A stretch of DNA of 64,000 nt from Mycobacterium senriense (GTDB taxonomy: Bacteria; Actinomycetota; Actinomycetes; Mycobacteriales; Mycobacteriaceae): positions 2,108,001 to 2,172,000 of the forward strand of contig NZ_AP024828.1 in assembly GCF_019668465.1 (NCBI RefSeq). The letters run 5' to 3'. This document shows positions 29,001 to 37,587 of this stretch, one piece after another; positions within the stretch are counted from its first letter, which is position 1, and each line of letters opens with the position of its first letter. A program made the position numbers and the translations under genes. The notes under the pieces are model-generated. The model ran no database searches. It was given only the letters and a program-made list of their open reading frames with translations, and was not told where the DNA came from.

Positions 29001-30667
29001 GTGAGGGCGGCCAGCTTCCGGGGCACAAGGTGTACCCGTGGGTCGCCGAGGTTCGCCACTCCACCCCGGGCGTCGGCCTGATCTCGCCGCCGCCGCACCA
29101 CGACATCTATTCCATCGAGGATCTGGCGCAGCTGATCCACGACCTGAAGAACGCCAACCCGGCTGCGCGCGTGCACGTGAAGCTGGTATCCGAGAACGGC
29201 GTCGGCACGGTGGCCGCGGGGGTATCCAAGGCCCACGCCGACGTGGTGCTGATCTCCGGGCACGACGGCGGCACCGGTGCGACGCCGCTGACTTCGATGA
29301 AGCACGCCGGGGCTCCGTGGGAGCTGGGGCTGGCCGAGACTCAGCAGACGTTGCTGCTGAACGGATTACGCGACCGGATCGTGGTCCAGGTCGATGGTCA
29401 GCTCAAGACGGGGCGCGACGTGATGATCGCGGCGTTGCTGGGCGCCGAGGAATTCGGTTTCGCCACCGCGCCTCTGGTGGTCTCCGGCTGCATCATGATG
29501 CGGGTCTGCCACCTGGACACCTGCCCCGTCGGGGTGGCCACCCAGAACCCGGTGCTGCGCGAACGCTTCACCGGCAAGCCCGAGTTCGTGGAGAACTTCT
29601 TCATGTTCATCGCCGAAGAGGTCCGCGAATACATGGCGCAGCTGGGATTCCGGACGCTCAACGAGGCCGTCGGCCAGGTGAAGTCGTTGGACATGACGCT
29701 GGCGCGGGCCCATTGGAAGGCGCACCGGCTGGATCTGGGCCCGGTGCTGCACGAGCCGGAGTCGGCGTTCATGAACCAGGACCTGTACTGCAGCTCGCGT
29801 CAGGACCACGGCCTGGACAAGGCGCTGGACCAGCAGTTGATCGTGATGAGCCGTGAGGCGCTGGACTCCGGAAAGCCGGTGCGGTTCTCCACGACCATCA
29901 GCAACGTCAACCGCACGGTGGGCACCATGCTCGGCCACGAGGTCACCAAAGCCTATGGCGGACAAGGTTTGCCGGACGGAACCATCGACATCACCTTCGA
30001 CGGGTCGGCGGGCAACAGCTTCGGCGCGTTCGTGCCGCGGGGCATCACGCTGCGCGTCTACGGCGACGCCAACGACTACGTCGGTAAGGGCCTGTCGGGT
30101 GGCCGGATCGTGGTCCGGCCGTCGGACGACGCGCCCCAGGACTACGTTGCCGAGGACAACATCATCGGCGGCAACGTGATCCTGTTCGGCGCGACCAGCG
30201 GCGAGGCGTACCTGCGCGGCGTCGTCGGCGAGCGGTTCGCGGTCCGTAACTCCGGGGCGCACGCCGTCGTCGAGGGCGTCGGCGACCACGGTTGCGAGTA
30301 CATGACCGGCGGCAAGGTTGTCGTCCTCGGTCGCACCGGCCGTAACTTCGCGGCGGGCATGTCCGGCGGCGTGGCCTACATCTACGACCCGCAAGGCGAA
30401 TTCCCCGGCAATCTCAACGCGGAGATGGTCGAGCTCGAGAGCTTGGATGAAGATGACTACGAGTGGTTGCACGGCATGATTCAGGCACACGTTGATGCCA
30501 CCGATTCCGCTGTCGGCCAGCGCATTCTGGGTGACTGGCCGCAACACCAGCGGCACTTCGCCAAGGTGATGCCGCGGGACTACAAGCGGGTGTTGCAGGC
30601 CATCGCCGAAGCGGAACGCGACGGCGTGGATGTCGACAAGGCGATCATGGCGGCGGCGCATGGCTGA
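26084..30667 (+). CDS. gltB: glutamate synthase (NADPH) large subunit
   Basis: Makes two glutamates from glutamine and 2-oxoglutarate. The ATG at 26084 gives 1527 residues, the length of Rv3859c. Cys18 in HDSCGVAM is the glutamine-amidotransferase nucleophile exposed after propeptide removal. A central domain, the FMN-binding synthase domain and a C-terminal beta-helix ([21 protein letters not shown] region) follow. The CHLDTCPVG cluster supplies 3Fe-4S ligands. gltD overlaps its end by 8 bp, so both subunits are co-translated. Confidence 0.97.
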   Translation: MTPKRVGLYNPAFEHDSCGVAMVVDMHGRRSRDIVDKAITALLNLEHRGAQGAEPRSGDGAGIMLQVPDAFLREVVDFELPPEGSYATGIAFLPQSSKDAATACAAVEKIAEAEGLTVLGWRNVPIDDSSLGALSRDAMPTFRQVFMAGASGMTLERRAYVVRKRAEHELGTKGPGQDGPGRETVYFPSLSGQTFVYKGMLTTPQLKAFYLDLQDDRLTSALGIVHSRFSTNTFPSWPLAHPFRRVAHNGEINTVTGNENWMRAREALIKTDVFGTEADVEKLFPICTPGASDTARFDEALELLHLGGRSLAHAVLMMIPEAWERNESMDPARRAFYQYHASLIEPWDGPASITFSDGTIIGAVLDRNGLRPSRIWVTEDGLVVMASEAGVLDLDPAKVVRRMRLQPGRMFLVDTAQGRIVADEEIKAELAAEHPYQEWLDRNLVPLDDLPQGNYKRMPHDRLVKRQQTFGYTYEELNLLVAPMVRSGAEPIGSMGTDTPVAVLSQRPRMLYDYFQQLFAQVTNPPLDAIREEVVTSLQGTTGGERDLLTPTERSCHQIALSQPILRNRELAKLVNLDPEDEVNGRPHGMRSKVIRCLYPVAEGGAGLAAALEEVRAQASAAIADGARVIILSDRESDEKMAPIPSLLAVAGVHHHLVRDRTRTHVGLVVETGDAREVHHMAALVGFGAAAINPYMAFESIEDMLDRGVIEGIDRKTALSNYIKAAGKGVLKVMSKMGISTVASYTGAQLFQAVGISEDVLSEYFTGLSCPIGGITLDDIAADVAARHALAYLDRPDERAHRELEVGGEYQWRREGEYHLFNPETVFKLQHATRTGQYKVFKDYTRLVDDQSERMASLRGLLKFRAGINPPIPLDEVEPASEIVKRFSTGAMSYGSISAEAHETLAIAMNRLGGRSNSGEGGEDVKRFDRDPNGDWRRSSIKQVASGRFGVTSHYLANCTDIQIKMAQGAKPGEGGQLPGHKVYPWVAEVRHSTPGVGLISPPPHHDIYSIEDLAQLIHDLKNANPAARVHVKLVSENGVGTVAAGVSKAHADVVLISGHDGGTGATPLTSMKHAGAPWELGLAETQQTLLLNGLRDRIVVQVDGQLKTGRDVMIAALLGAEEFGFATAPLVVSGCIMMRVCHLDTCPVGVATQNPVLRERFTGKPEFVENFFMFIAEEVREYMAQLGFRTLNEAVGQVKSLDMTLARAHWKAHRLDLGPVLHEPESAFMNQDLYCSSRQDHGLDKALDQQLIVMSREALDSGKPVRFSTTISNVNRTVGTMLGHEVTKAYGGQGLPDGTIDITFDGSAGNSFGAFVPRGITLRVYGDANDYVGKGLSGGRIVVRPSDDAPQDYVAEDNIIGGNVILFGATSGEAYLRGVVGERFAVRNSGAHAVVEGVGDHGCEYMTGGKVVVLGRTGRNFAAGMSGGVAYIYDPQGEFPGNLNAEMVELESLDEDDYEWLHGMIQAHVDATDSAVGQRILGDWPQHQRHFAKVMPRDYKRVLQAIAEAERDGVDVDKAIMAAAHG

Positions 30668-32126
30668 TCCGAGCGGCTTCCTGAAATACACGCATCGGGA
30701 ACTGCCGAAGCGTCGGCCTGTCCCGATTAGGTTGCGCGACTGGCATGAAGTCTACGAAGAGTTCGACAACGAGACCTTGCGCGAGCAGGCGACCCGCTGC
30801 ATGGACTGCGGTATTCCCTTCTGCCACAACGGTTGCCCGCTGGGAAACCTGATTCCGGAGTGGAACGACCTGGTGCGCAGGGACCGGTGGCGCGACGCCA
30901 TCGAGCGACTGCACGCCACCAACAACTTCCCGGACTTCACCGGGCGCCTGTGCCCCGCTCCCTGCGAGCCGGCCTGTGTGCTGGGTATCAACCAGGATCC
31001 GGTGACGATCAAGCAGATCGAGCTGGAGATCATCGACAAGGCCTTCGACGAGGGCTGGGTGCGGCCGTTGCCGCCGGATACGAAGACCGGAAAAAAGGTC
31101 GCCGTGGTCGGTTCCGGTCCGGCGGGTCTGGCCGCCGCCCAGCAGCTGACTCGCGCCGGCCACACCGTCACCGTGTTCGAGCGGGCCGATCGCATCGGTG
31201 GACTGCTGCGCTACGGCATCCCGGAATTCAAGATGGAAAAGCGCGTCCTCGACCGCCGGCTGGACCAAATGCGGGCCGAGGGAACCGAATTCCGGACCGG
31301 GGTCAACGTCGGAGTCGACATCACCGCCGAGCAACTGCGCGCCGACTTCGAGGCCGTGGTGCTGGCCGGCGGCGCCACCGACGCGCGTGATCTGCCGATC
31401 CCCGGCCGTGAGCTGGACGGGATCCACCAGGCGATGGAATACCTGCCGTGGGGTAACCGCGTGCAGGAGGGCGACGACGTGCTCGGGCCCGACGGGGAGC
31501 CGCCGATCACCGCCAAGGACAAGAACGTCGTCATCATCGGTGGCGGCGACACCGGGGCCGACTGCCTGGGCACCGCGCACCGCCAGGGTGCGACGATCAT
31601 TCACCAGTTCGAGATCATGCCGCGCCCGCCGGAGACGCGCGCACCGTCCACCCCGTGGCCGACCTACCCGCTGATGTACCGGGTGTCCTCGGCGCACGAA
31701 GAGGGCGGCGAGCGGGTGTTCTCGGTCAATACCGAGGAATTCGTCGGCGAAGACGGTCACGTGACGGGGCTCAAGGCCCACGAGGTGACCATGCAAGACG
31801 GCAAGTTCGTCAAGGTGGAGGGCTCCGAGTTCGAACTCGAGGTCGACCTGGTGTTGCTGGCGATGGGATTCGTCGGGCCCGAGAAGGAGGGGCTGCTCAG
31901 CGACCTCGAGGTGAAGCTCACCGAGCGTGGCAATGTCGCTCGCGGCGCCGATTTCGACACGTCGGTGCCGGGCGTCTTCGTCGCCGGTGACATGGGGCGT
32001 GGCCAGTCGCTGATCGTCTGGGCCATAGCTGAAGGCAGGGCCGCCGCCGCCGCGGCGGACCGATTCCTGATGGGGTCGACCGCGCTGCCGGCGCCGGTCA
32101 AACCCACGGCGGTGCCGCTTCAGTAG
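30660..32126 (+). CDS. gltD: glutamate synthase (NADPH) small subunit
   Basis: FAD subunit passing NADPH electrons to GltB. 488 residues from ATG 30660, the length of Rv3858c. N-terminal cysteine sets [17 protein letters not shown] and CPAPCEPAC bind 4Fe-4S clusters. FAD motif [14 protein letters not shown] and NADPH motif [13 protein letters not shown] follow, with the second FAD contact [12 protein letters not shown] near the end. It overlaps gltB. Confidence 0.97.
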   Translation: MADPSGFLKYTHRELPKRRPVPIRLRDWHEVYEEFDNETLREQATRCMDCGIPFCHNGCPLGNLIPEWNDLVRRDRWRDAIERLHATNNFPDFTGRLCPAPCEPACVLGINQDPVTIKQIELEIIDKAFDEGWVRPLPPDTKTGKKVAVVGSGPAGLAAAQQLTRAGHTVTVFERADRIGGLLRYGIPEFKMEKRVLDRRLDQMRAEGTEFRTGVNVGVDITAEQLRADFEAVVLAGGATDARDLPIPGRELDGIHQAMEYLPWGNRVQEGDDVLGPDGEPPITAKDKNVVIIGGGDTGADCLGTAHRQGATIIHQFEIMPRPPETRAPSTPWPTYPLMYRVSSAHEEGGERVFSVNTEEFVGEDGHVTGLKAHEVTMQDGKFVKVEGSEFELEVDLVLLAMGFVGPEKEGLLSDLEVKLTERGNVARGADFDTSVPGVFVAGDMGRGQSLIVWAIAEGRAAAAAADRFLMGSTALPAPVKPTAVPLQ

Positions 32127-32279
32127 TAACACCAGTCACACCAGGAACACGCCCGGCTTCGCCCGGCGAGTCTCCCACTGTTTGCCAGACGGTTGGTGTC
32201 TAATACTCCGTTGTGAGCCCGCTCACATGGGGGTCACACCGGTTTCTCGGTTGAACGGCCAATCGCAGGAGAGATTCTT

Positions 32280-32420
32280 GTGCATACTCACCCATTACCT
32301 CGTACACGGATGGGGCGAATCGCCTGGTCATGGTTGCGCCACCCGATGAAAAGCCGCGAATTTCCCGCCAAGCACGAGCGTCTGGTGACCGCTCAGGACT
32401 TGCTGCTCTTCGGCGCTTGA
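32280..32420 (+). CDS. small protein downstream of gltD (possible Rv3857c counterpart)
   Basis: 46 residues starting at GTG 32280 with AGGAGA nine bases upstream. The peptide opens HTHPLPRTRMGRIAWSW and ends RLVTAQDLLLFGA; it is basic with no long hydrophobic helix. M. tuberculosis has a small ORF, Rv3857c, at this place. Homology is suggested only by position. Support is the good ribosome-binding site and isolation from other frames. Confidence 0.5.
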   Translation: MHTHPLPRTRMGRIAWSWLRHPMKSREFPAKHERLVTAQDLLLFGA

Positions 32421-32520
32421 TCGCCCGGCCGACGCCTTTACCGGCGTGAGGCGGGTTTGCTCAGAGTGCGTCCGGTGGGTTTTGCGCCCGGACGACCGGG
32501 GATGCGCCCCGAAAGCGGCC

Positions 32521-33372
32521 TCACCGCTCCCATAGACCCGAGTCGCGGATCACCTCGGCGAGCGGCTCCAGCACGGCCGGGTCGTGCGGCGGCGGCAGGT
32601 AGACGATGCCCAGATCCAAGCCTTCGGCGGCCAGCCCGGCGGCGTCCGCGATGACCTTCCCGTAATCGAGATCCGGCTCCAGCCGCAGGTGGGCCGAGAG
32701 TGTGATCTCCTTGGGGTCGCGGCCGATGTCCGCGCAGTGCGAGGCCAGCACGTCACGCTTGTGGGCGAACACGTCGGGGGGGCCACCCACGAAATTCCAG
32801 TGCTGGGCGTAGCGGGCGGTGATCCGCAGGGTGCGCTTCTCCCCACTACCGCCGATGCAGATCGGCGGATGCGGCCGCTGCGGCCCCTTGGGCTCGTTGC
32901 GGGCACCCTTGAGCTGGTAGAACTTTCCGTCGAAATCAGTGGTCTCCTGGCTGAGCAGGCTGGTCAGCACCTCGCACGCCTCCTCGAAGCGGTCGAAGCG
33001 TTCCCTGATGCTGCCCAGCTCGATGCCGTAGGCCCCGGACTCCTCCTCGTTCCAGCCGGCGCCGATCCCCAGCTCGAGCCGCCCGTTCGAAATGATGTCG
33101 AGGGCGGCCGCCATGTTGGCCAGCACCGCGGGATGGCGGTAGTGGATCCCGGTCACCAGGGTGCCCACCCGCAGCCGCTTGGTGGCCTGCGCGAGCGCGG
33201 TCAACGTCGTCCAGCCCTCCAGGCAGGGCCCGCTGCTGTCGGAGAAGATCGGATAGAAGTGGTCGAAGGTCCACCCGGACTCGTAGACCTCGATGTCATC
33301 GGCCGCTTGCCAGACGGCCAGCATCTGTGCCCAGGTGGTGTTCTGCGGAGAAGTCTTGAACGCGAATCGCAT
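32521..33372 (-). CDS. LLM-class F420-dependent oxidoreductase
   Basis: 283 residues of the luciferase-like TIM-barrel family. Typical segments are GIHYRHPAVLANMAAALDIIS, then GRLELGIGAGWNEEE, and PPICIGGSGEKRTLR (each seen as a short block). The cofactor is inferred to be F420H2, as is usual for this subgroup in mycobacteria; the substrate is unknown. It is monocistronic, divergent from a small membrane protein gene, and has no direct counterpart between Rv3857c and Rv3856c in M. tuberculosis. Confidence 0.85.
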   Translation of the reverse strand: MRFAFKTSPQNTTWAQMLAVWQAADDIEVYESGWTFDHFYPIFSDSSGPCLEGWTTLTALAQATKRLRVGTLVTGIHYRHPAVLANMAAALDIISNGRLELGIGAGWNEEESGAYGIELGSIRERFDRFEEACEVLTSLLSQETTDFDGKFYQLKGARNEPKGPQRPHPPICIGGSGEKRTLRITARYAQHWNFVGGPPDVFAHKRDVLASHCADIGRDPKEITLSAHLRLEPDLDYGKVIADAAGLAAEGLDLGIVYLPPPHDPAVLEPLAEVIRDSGLWER

Positions 33373-33422
33373 GCCACCGACGTTAGTCGATGTTTATGAA
33401 GGGCAACTAAACTCGGGCGGCG

Positions 33423-33857
33423 ATGACTTCTGGCTCCCTCGGAATAGACACCAAGATCACCGTGCTGGCGGCCGGCCTGATCTTCCTGCTCGCGCTGATC
33501 CTGGGCGTGTGGAAATACCGCGAGATGATGACGGCCGAGAACCACCTTGCGCATCCCTACGTGGACATCGCCCACCGGGCGGCGCTGCTGTATTCGTTCG
33601 CGACGCTGCTGCTCGCAGTCTTCGTGCAACTGAGCGCCTGGCCGGTGTGGGTGAACCTGACGGCCGCCGGCGTGGTCGTCTTCTTTTTCGTGGCGGCCAT
33701 CCTGGCCTACATCTACCACGGGGCGCGACGCGACACCGTCAACCAGTTCGAAAACGCCGACCGGAGCATCGCGGTGGCGATGGCGTTGCTGATCGCCGGG
33801 GAGATCGGCGGGTTCGGTGTGCTGCTCGCCGGGTTCGTCGCCGGGCAGCTGTTGTGA
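33423..33857 (+). CDS. integral membrane protein of unknown function
   Basis: 144 residues with four predicted helices: about 12-28, 50-70, 75-98 and 118-140. The motif HPYVDIAHRAALLYSFATLL between helices 1 and 2 is distinctive but I cannot assign a family. Its stop is 22 bp before the PHP-domain gene, suggesting co-transcription. Start ATG 33423 follows a short gap from the divergent oxidoreductase gene. Confidence 0.7.
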   Translation: MTSGSLGIDTKITVLAAGLIFLLALILGVWKYREMMTAENHLAHPYVDIAHRAALLYSFATLLLAVFVQLSAWPVWVNLTAAGVVVFFFVAAILAYIYHGARRDTVNQFENADRSIAVAMALLIAGEIGGFGVLLAGFVAGQLL

Positions 33858-33879
33858 GCCGGGCGGGCACACTGGAGTC

Positions 33880-34887
33880 ATGGATCCGGTAGCGGCGTTA
33901 CGGCAGATCGCCTACTTCAAGGACCGGAGCCGCCACGACCCCAGGCGCGTGATGGCGTATCGCAACGCGGCCGACATCATCGAGGGACTTGACGAGGCGA
34001 GCCGGGAGCGGCACGGCCAGGCCAACAGCTGGCAGTCGTTGCCGGGCATCGGTCCCAAGACGGCCAAGGTCATCGACCAGGCGTGGTCCGGCCGCGAGCC
34101 CGATCTGCTGGTCGAACTCCGGTCCAGCGCCGAGGATCTCGGTGGCGGCGACATCCGCTCCGCGCTGCGCGGCGACCTGCATCTGCACTCCAACTGGTCC
34201 GACGGCTCGGCGCCGATCGACGAGATGATGGCGTCCGCCGCGGCGCTGGGGCACGAGTACTGCGCGCTGACCGACCATTCGCCGCGGCTGACCATCGCCA
34301 ACGGCCTCTCGCCGGAGCGGTTACGCAAACAGCTTGACGTGATCGACGGCCTGCGGGAGAAGTTCGCGCCGATGCGCATCCTGACCGGGATCGAGGTCGA
34401 CATCCTCGACGACGGCAGCCTCGATCAGGAACCCGAGCTGCTGGAGCGCCTCGACGTGGTGGTGGCCAGCGTGCATTCCAAGCTGTCGATGGACGCCCCG
34501 GCGATGACCCGGCGCATGCTGCGCGCGGTGGCGAATCCGCACGCCGACGTGCTGGGTCACTGCACCGGCCGGCTGGTCTCGGGAAATCGCGGCATCCGGC
34601 CGGAATCCAAGTTCGACGCCGAGGCGGTGTTCACCGCGTGCCGCGAGCACGGCACCGCGGTGGAGATCAACTCCCGGCCCGAGCGCCGCGATCCGCCGAC
34701 CCGGCTGTTGAACCTGGCGCTCGAGATCGGGTGCGTGTTCACCATCGATACCGACGCCCACGCGCCCGGCCAGCTGGATTTCCTGGGTTACGGCGCCCAG
34801 CGCGCGTTGGACGCGGGCGTCCCCGTCGACCGGATCGTGAACACCTGGCCGGCGGACAAGTTGCTGGAGTGGACGGGGACGAACTGA
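33880..34887 (+). CDS. PHP-domain phosphoesterase with N-terminal helix-hairpin-helix (Rv3856c homologue)
   Basis: 335 residues from ATG 33880. The N-terminal about 90 residues resemble the 8-kDa/HhH part of family X polymerases (LPGIGPKTAKVIDQ), without a polymerase palm. The PHP domain shows GDLHLHSNWSDGSAPIDEM, ALTDHSPR, GIEVDIL and DTDAHAPGQLD, which together provide the metal-binding His and Asp residues. DNA-repair phosphoesterase activity is plausible by analogy to PolX; no direct evidence. Confidence 0.85.
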   Translation: MDPVAALRQIAYFKDRSRHDPRRVMAYRNAADIIEGLDEASRERHGQANSWQSLPGIGPKTAKVIDQAWSGREPDLLVELRSSAEDLGGGDIRSALRGDLHLHSNWSDGSAPIDEMMASAAALGHEYCALTDHSPRLTIANGLSPERLRKQLDVIDGLREKFAPMRILTGIEVDILDDGSLDQEPELLERLDVVVASVHSKLSMDAPAMTRRMLRAVANPHADVLGHCTGRLVSGNRGIRPESKFDAEAVFTACREHGTAVEINSRPERRDPPTRLLNLALEIGCVFTIDTDAHAPGQLDFLGYGAQRALDAGVPVDRIVNTWPADKLLEWTGTN

Positions 34888-34930
34888 CCACGCTCGCGAG
34901 CCGGCTGGAATGCACGCTTGACGGCCGCGA

Positions 34931-35437
34931 TCAACGAGTCCCGTGGCGGCCGTTGTTGAGACCCGCAGAAATGGCAAGCCCCGCAAGGCCCCCGACCGCT
35001 GCGAAGGTTCCGCCGACAAAGGCCTTGGCCATGTCCCGCATCGACGCTTCAGCGGCCCCCGGAAGCGAGGTCAGCCAGACTGCGGCGTCGTCGCGTTCGT
35101 TGTTGCCATACACCCGCACCGGGCACGGCATCCATGCCCCGATGCCGCGTGCCGGCGCCCGAATCCAACCGATGTCGCTCACGACGGCGCAACCATCGAG
35201 CCGCCGCACGTAGTCCAGTCCAAGTCGCGTGTCCGCCCACAATGCACCCGGCGTGATCCGCTCGAAGCCTGGGCCGAATTGATACAACAGCCGCATCCGG
35301 GCTCCTGTGCGCCGCGCGCGATCTACCAGCGGCGCAAAGACCCGATCGTAATCTGCCGCCGTCACCGTGCCGACGGCCTCCAGTCCCTGGATGCCATCAG
35401 GCAAACTCGTAAGTTCTATCAGCACTACGGCCTTCAC
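34931..35437 (-). CDS. SpoIIAA/STAS-like domain protein
   Basis: 168 residues from GTG 35437. The first about 120 residues match the SpoIIAA-like (STAS-related) fold: IQGLEAVGTVTAADYDRVFAP, then RMRLLYQFGPGFERITPGALWAD. A glycine-rich hydrophobic C-terminal segment (AFVGGTFAAVGGLAGLAISAGL, in parts) may touch the membrane. Members are proposed lipid or small-ligand binders. No operon partner; function unknown. Confidence 0.65.
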   Translation of the reverse strand: MKAVVLIELTSLPDGIQGLEAVGTVTAADYDRVFAPLVDRARRTGARMRLLYQFGPGFERITPGALWADTRLGLDYVRRLDGCAVVSDIGWIRAPARGIGAWMPCPVRVYGNNERDDAAVWLTSLPGAAEASMRDMAKAFVGGTFAAVGGLAGLAISAGLNNGRHGTR

Positions 35438-35626
35438 TGTCGATCGCGAGATGCCGTACCGGTGATGGCGAGGGCGCCCAGGCACAAGCGACCGGCACGG
35501 ATCAATCTCCTAGTGCAACTATTGCCTAGTGCTACGGTAGCGTACGCGCTTCGGGCTGGATAGGTGCGCGCTACGCCGCGGGCCTGACCCGGCGGCGGGG
35601 AGCAGCGGCATGGCGGCTGGTGCCAA

Positions 35627-36841
35627 TTAGTCGGGCAGGTGCGGCACTTCGAAGCCCCCGTCGCGGCCCAGCAGCACCGCAGGTGTGAGCGCCGACTTGC
35701 CGTAGCGGCGGCGCACTCGGTCGATGGCCGCGTCGATGTCGTCGCCCGGCACGCGATGCTTCGGCTCGCCGAAGGGCAGCATCAGCTGCTGGGAGCCGCT
35801 GCGGTCGATGCCCGACACCGCGAACCCGACCAACGTCAGGCCGCGCTGCGCGATGAGCGGTGCCGCGTCCGCGACCAGCCGGCGCGCGGCGGCCAGCAGG
35901 GGTGCGGTGGACGACGTGGCCCACGGCAACGTGTGCGACCGGGTCACGCGGCCGAAGTCGGCGAAGCGCAGCCGCAGCACCACCGTGCGACCGGTGCGCC
36001 CGGCGGCGCGCATGCGGCCGGTGATGCGGTCGATCAGGTTGACCACTACGGCGTCGATCTCGTTGGGCGACATGGTGTTTCCGGCGCGGCCGAGCGCCCG
36101 CTGCGCGCCGACGGATCGGCGACGGACCCCGCTGGTCACCCGCCGGCGGTCGATATTGCGCGACAGCGCGTACAGCTGGCGTCCCATCGCACCGCCCACC
36201 ATGGAGCCCAGCGCGGACTCGCTGAGCTCGGCGACGTCGGCGACGGTCACGATGCCGTGCGCGCGCAGCTTCTCGGCGGTCACCGCGCCCACACCCCAGA
36301 GCCGGCGCACCGGCAGCGGCCGCAGGAAGGTCAACTCCCTATCGGGCGGCACCAGCAGCAGCCCGTCCGGCTTGGCCTCCTGGCTGGCGACCTTGGCGAG
36401 GAATTTGGTGCGGGCCACGCCGACGGTGATCGGCAGCCCGACGCGGTCGCGCACGTCCACCCGCAGCCGCTCGGCGATCGCGACCGGCGTGCCGCTGACC
36501 CGGCGCAACCCGCCGACATCGAGGAAGGCCTCGTCCACCGACAGCGCCTCGACGATCGGGGAGCAATCCCGGAACACGTCGAAGACGGCGTCACTGGCGT
36601 GCGAGTAGGCGCTCATCCGCGGGGGCACCACGACGGCCTGCGGGCACAACCGCCGGGCTTGGGATCCGCCCATGGCGGTGCGTACGCCGTAGGCCTTGGC
36701 CTCGTAGCTCGCGGCCAGCACTACACCGCCGCCCACGATCACCGGCCGGCCACGCAACGTCGGGTCGTCGCGCTGTTCGACGGACGCATAGAACGAGTCG
36801 AGGTCCGCGTGCAGGATGGACGCATCGCACCGCACGAACAT
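35627..36841 (-). CDS. dinB: Y-family DNA polymerase IV (DinB, DinB3-like)
   Basis: Error-prone translesion polymerase. 404 residues; palm acidic residues Asp13 (HADLDSFY) and Asp103/Glu104 (SVDEAFLD) are present, as are the thumb HhH (RLWGVGAVTAEKL) and the little finger. QLMLPF near residue 356 is a sliding-clamp-binding motif. M. smegmatis has a third DinB (DinB3) near ethA, so this is probably its orthologue. The ATG at 36841 lies inside a LexA box; GTG at 36835 would clear it and is a possible leaderless start. Confidence 0.88.
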   Translation of the reverse strand: MFVRCDASILHADLDSFYASVEQRDDPTLRGRPVIVGGGVVLAASYEAKAYGVRTAMGGSQARRLCPQAVVVPPRMSAYSHASDAVFDVFRDCSPIVEALSVDEAFLDVGGLRRVSGTPVAIAERLRVDVRDRVGLPITVGVARTKFLAKVASQEAKPDGLLLVPPDRELTFLRPLPVRRLWGVGAVTAEKLRAHGIVTVADVAELSESALGSMVGGAMGRQLYALSRNIDRRRVTSGVRRRSVGAQRALGRAGNTMSPNEIDAVVVNLIDRITGRMRAAGRTGRTVVLRLRFADFGRVTRSHTLPWATSSTAPLLAAARRLVADAAPLIAQRGLTLVGFAVSGIDRSGSQQLMLPFGEPKHRVPGDDIDAAIDRVRRRYGKSALTPAVLLGRDGGFEVPHLPD

Positions 36842-36848
36842 ATGTTCG
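36835..36848. promoter_or_regulatory. LexA SOS box overlapping the dinB start
   Basis: CGAACATATGTTCG is a perfect 14-bp palindrome matching the actinobacterial SOS box core CGAAC-N4-GTTCG. It covers the annotated dinB ATG, so LexA bound here would block initiation of transcription. DNA-damage induction is inferred. Confidence 0.75.
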
Positions 36849-36871
36849 CATAGGGCGCCGACAAGCGGCTG

Positions 36872-37516
36872 TCAGCATGCCTCGCCGTACACGCTGCTGA
36901 CCCAGATGTGCACCAGCGTGTCGAGCAGCTGCTCGCTGGGCACCGACGGTCGCCCGTCAGCGAACGCGCTGAGCATGACCTTTTCGTTGAGCAGGTTCAG
37001 CGCAGCGGACAGGTGGTGGGCCGGCAGCGTCACCGGCGCCGCGCCGCGGGCGCGTTCGGCTTCGATCACGGTGGTGATGTGGTCGACCCATTTCTGCATG
37101 AATCGCGACCACAGGTCGTCGACATCCTTGTTGCTGCGCGCGGCCTCGGCGGCCAGTGACACCGCGCGATGCGCCCCGAAGGTCTCGACGAAGACGTTGA
37201 TCCCGATGCGCCACAACGCTTTGAGGTCGGCGGGTGGGTTGGCGACCAGGGTCTCCAGCGCGGAGTCGGCCTCCATGATCACGCGCTCGAAGAGGGTGAG
37301 CAGCACCGCGTCCTTGGACGGGAAATAGAAGTAGAACGTCGGCCGGGAAAGGCCGGCGCCCTTGGCCAGGTCGTCGACGGAGATGTCGGCGAGCGGGCGT
37401 TCCCGCAGCAGCTGTTCGGCGGTGGACAGGATGGCCAGTTCGCGGTCGTCGCCGGACGGGCGCGCCGAACGCCTGCCCCGGTGGGTGCGGGCCGAACCGA
37501 CGCTAGTCACGGCCAC
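36872..37516 (-). CDS. ethR: TetR-family repressor EthR
   Basis: Repressor of ethA. About 214 residues from GTG 37516 (GTG 37510 is an alternative); M. tuberculosis EthR has 216. The segment RPSGDDRELAIL and the helix-turn-helix DISVDDLAKGAGLSRPTFYFYFPSK (in blocks) are nearly identical to EthR, and the C-terminal LDTLVHIWVSS-YGE is kept. Divergent from ethA across a palindromic operator. No Shine-Dalgarno sequence is visible, so the mRNA may be leaderless. Confidence 0.92.
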   Translation of the reverse strand: MAVTSVGSARTHRGRRSARPSGDDRELAILSTAEQLLRERPLADISVDDLAKGAGLSRPTFYFYFPSKDAVLLTLFERVIMEADSALETLVANPPADLKALWRIGINVFVETFGAHRAVSLAAEAARSNKDVDDLWSRFMQKWVDHITTVIEAERARGAAPVTLPAHHLSAALNLLNEKVMLSAFADGRPSVPSEQLLDTLVHIWVSSVYGEAC

Positions 37517-37544
37517 TACTTTACACGTTGTCGAAAGTTCCGAC

Positions 37545-37569
37545 ACCGTGTTGACTGGCTCAACACGGT
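37545..37569. promoter_or_regulatory. EthR operator
   Basis: Ten-base perfect arms ACCGTGTTGA and TCAACACGGT are separated by CTGGC. A further half-site GTGTTGATAGC follows toward ethA and a weaker TGTCG/CGACA repeat lies toward ethR. The M. tuberculosis ethR-ethA operator is likewise long and repeated. Cooperative binding of several EthR dimers is inferred. Confidence 0.75.
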
Positions 37570-37587
37570 GTTGATAGCGTTGCGGTC

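Noticed and set aside
32145-32170. Possible terminator after gltD made of two GCCCGGC copies
   Set aside because: The copies are direct repeats, not inverted, so they do not form a hairpin.
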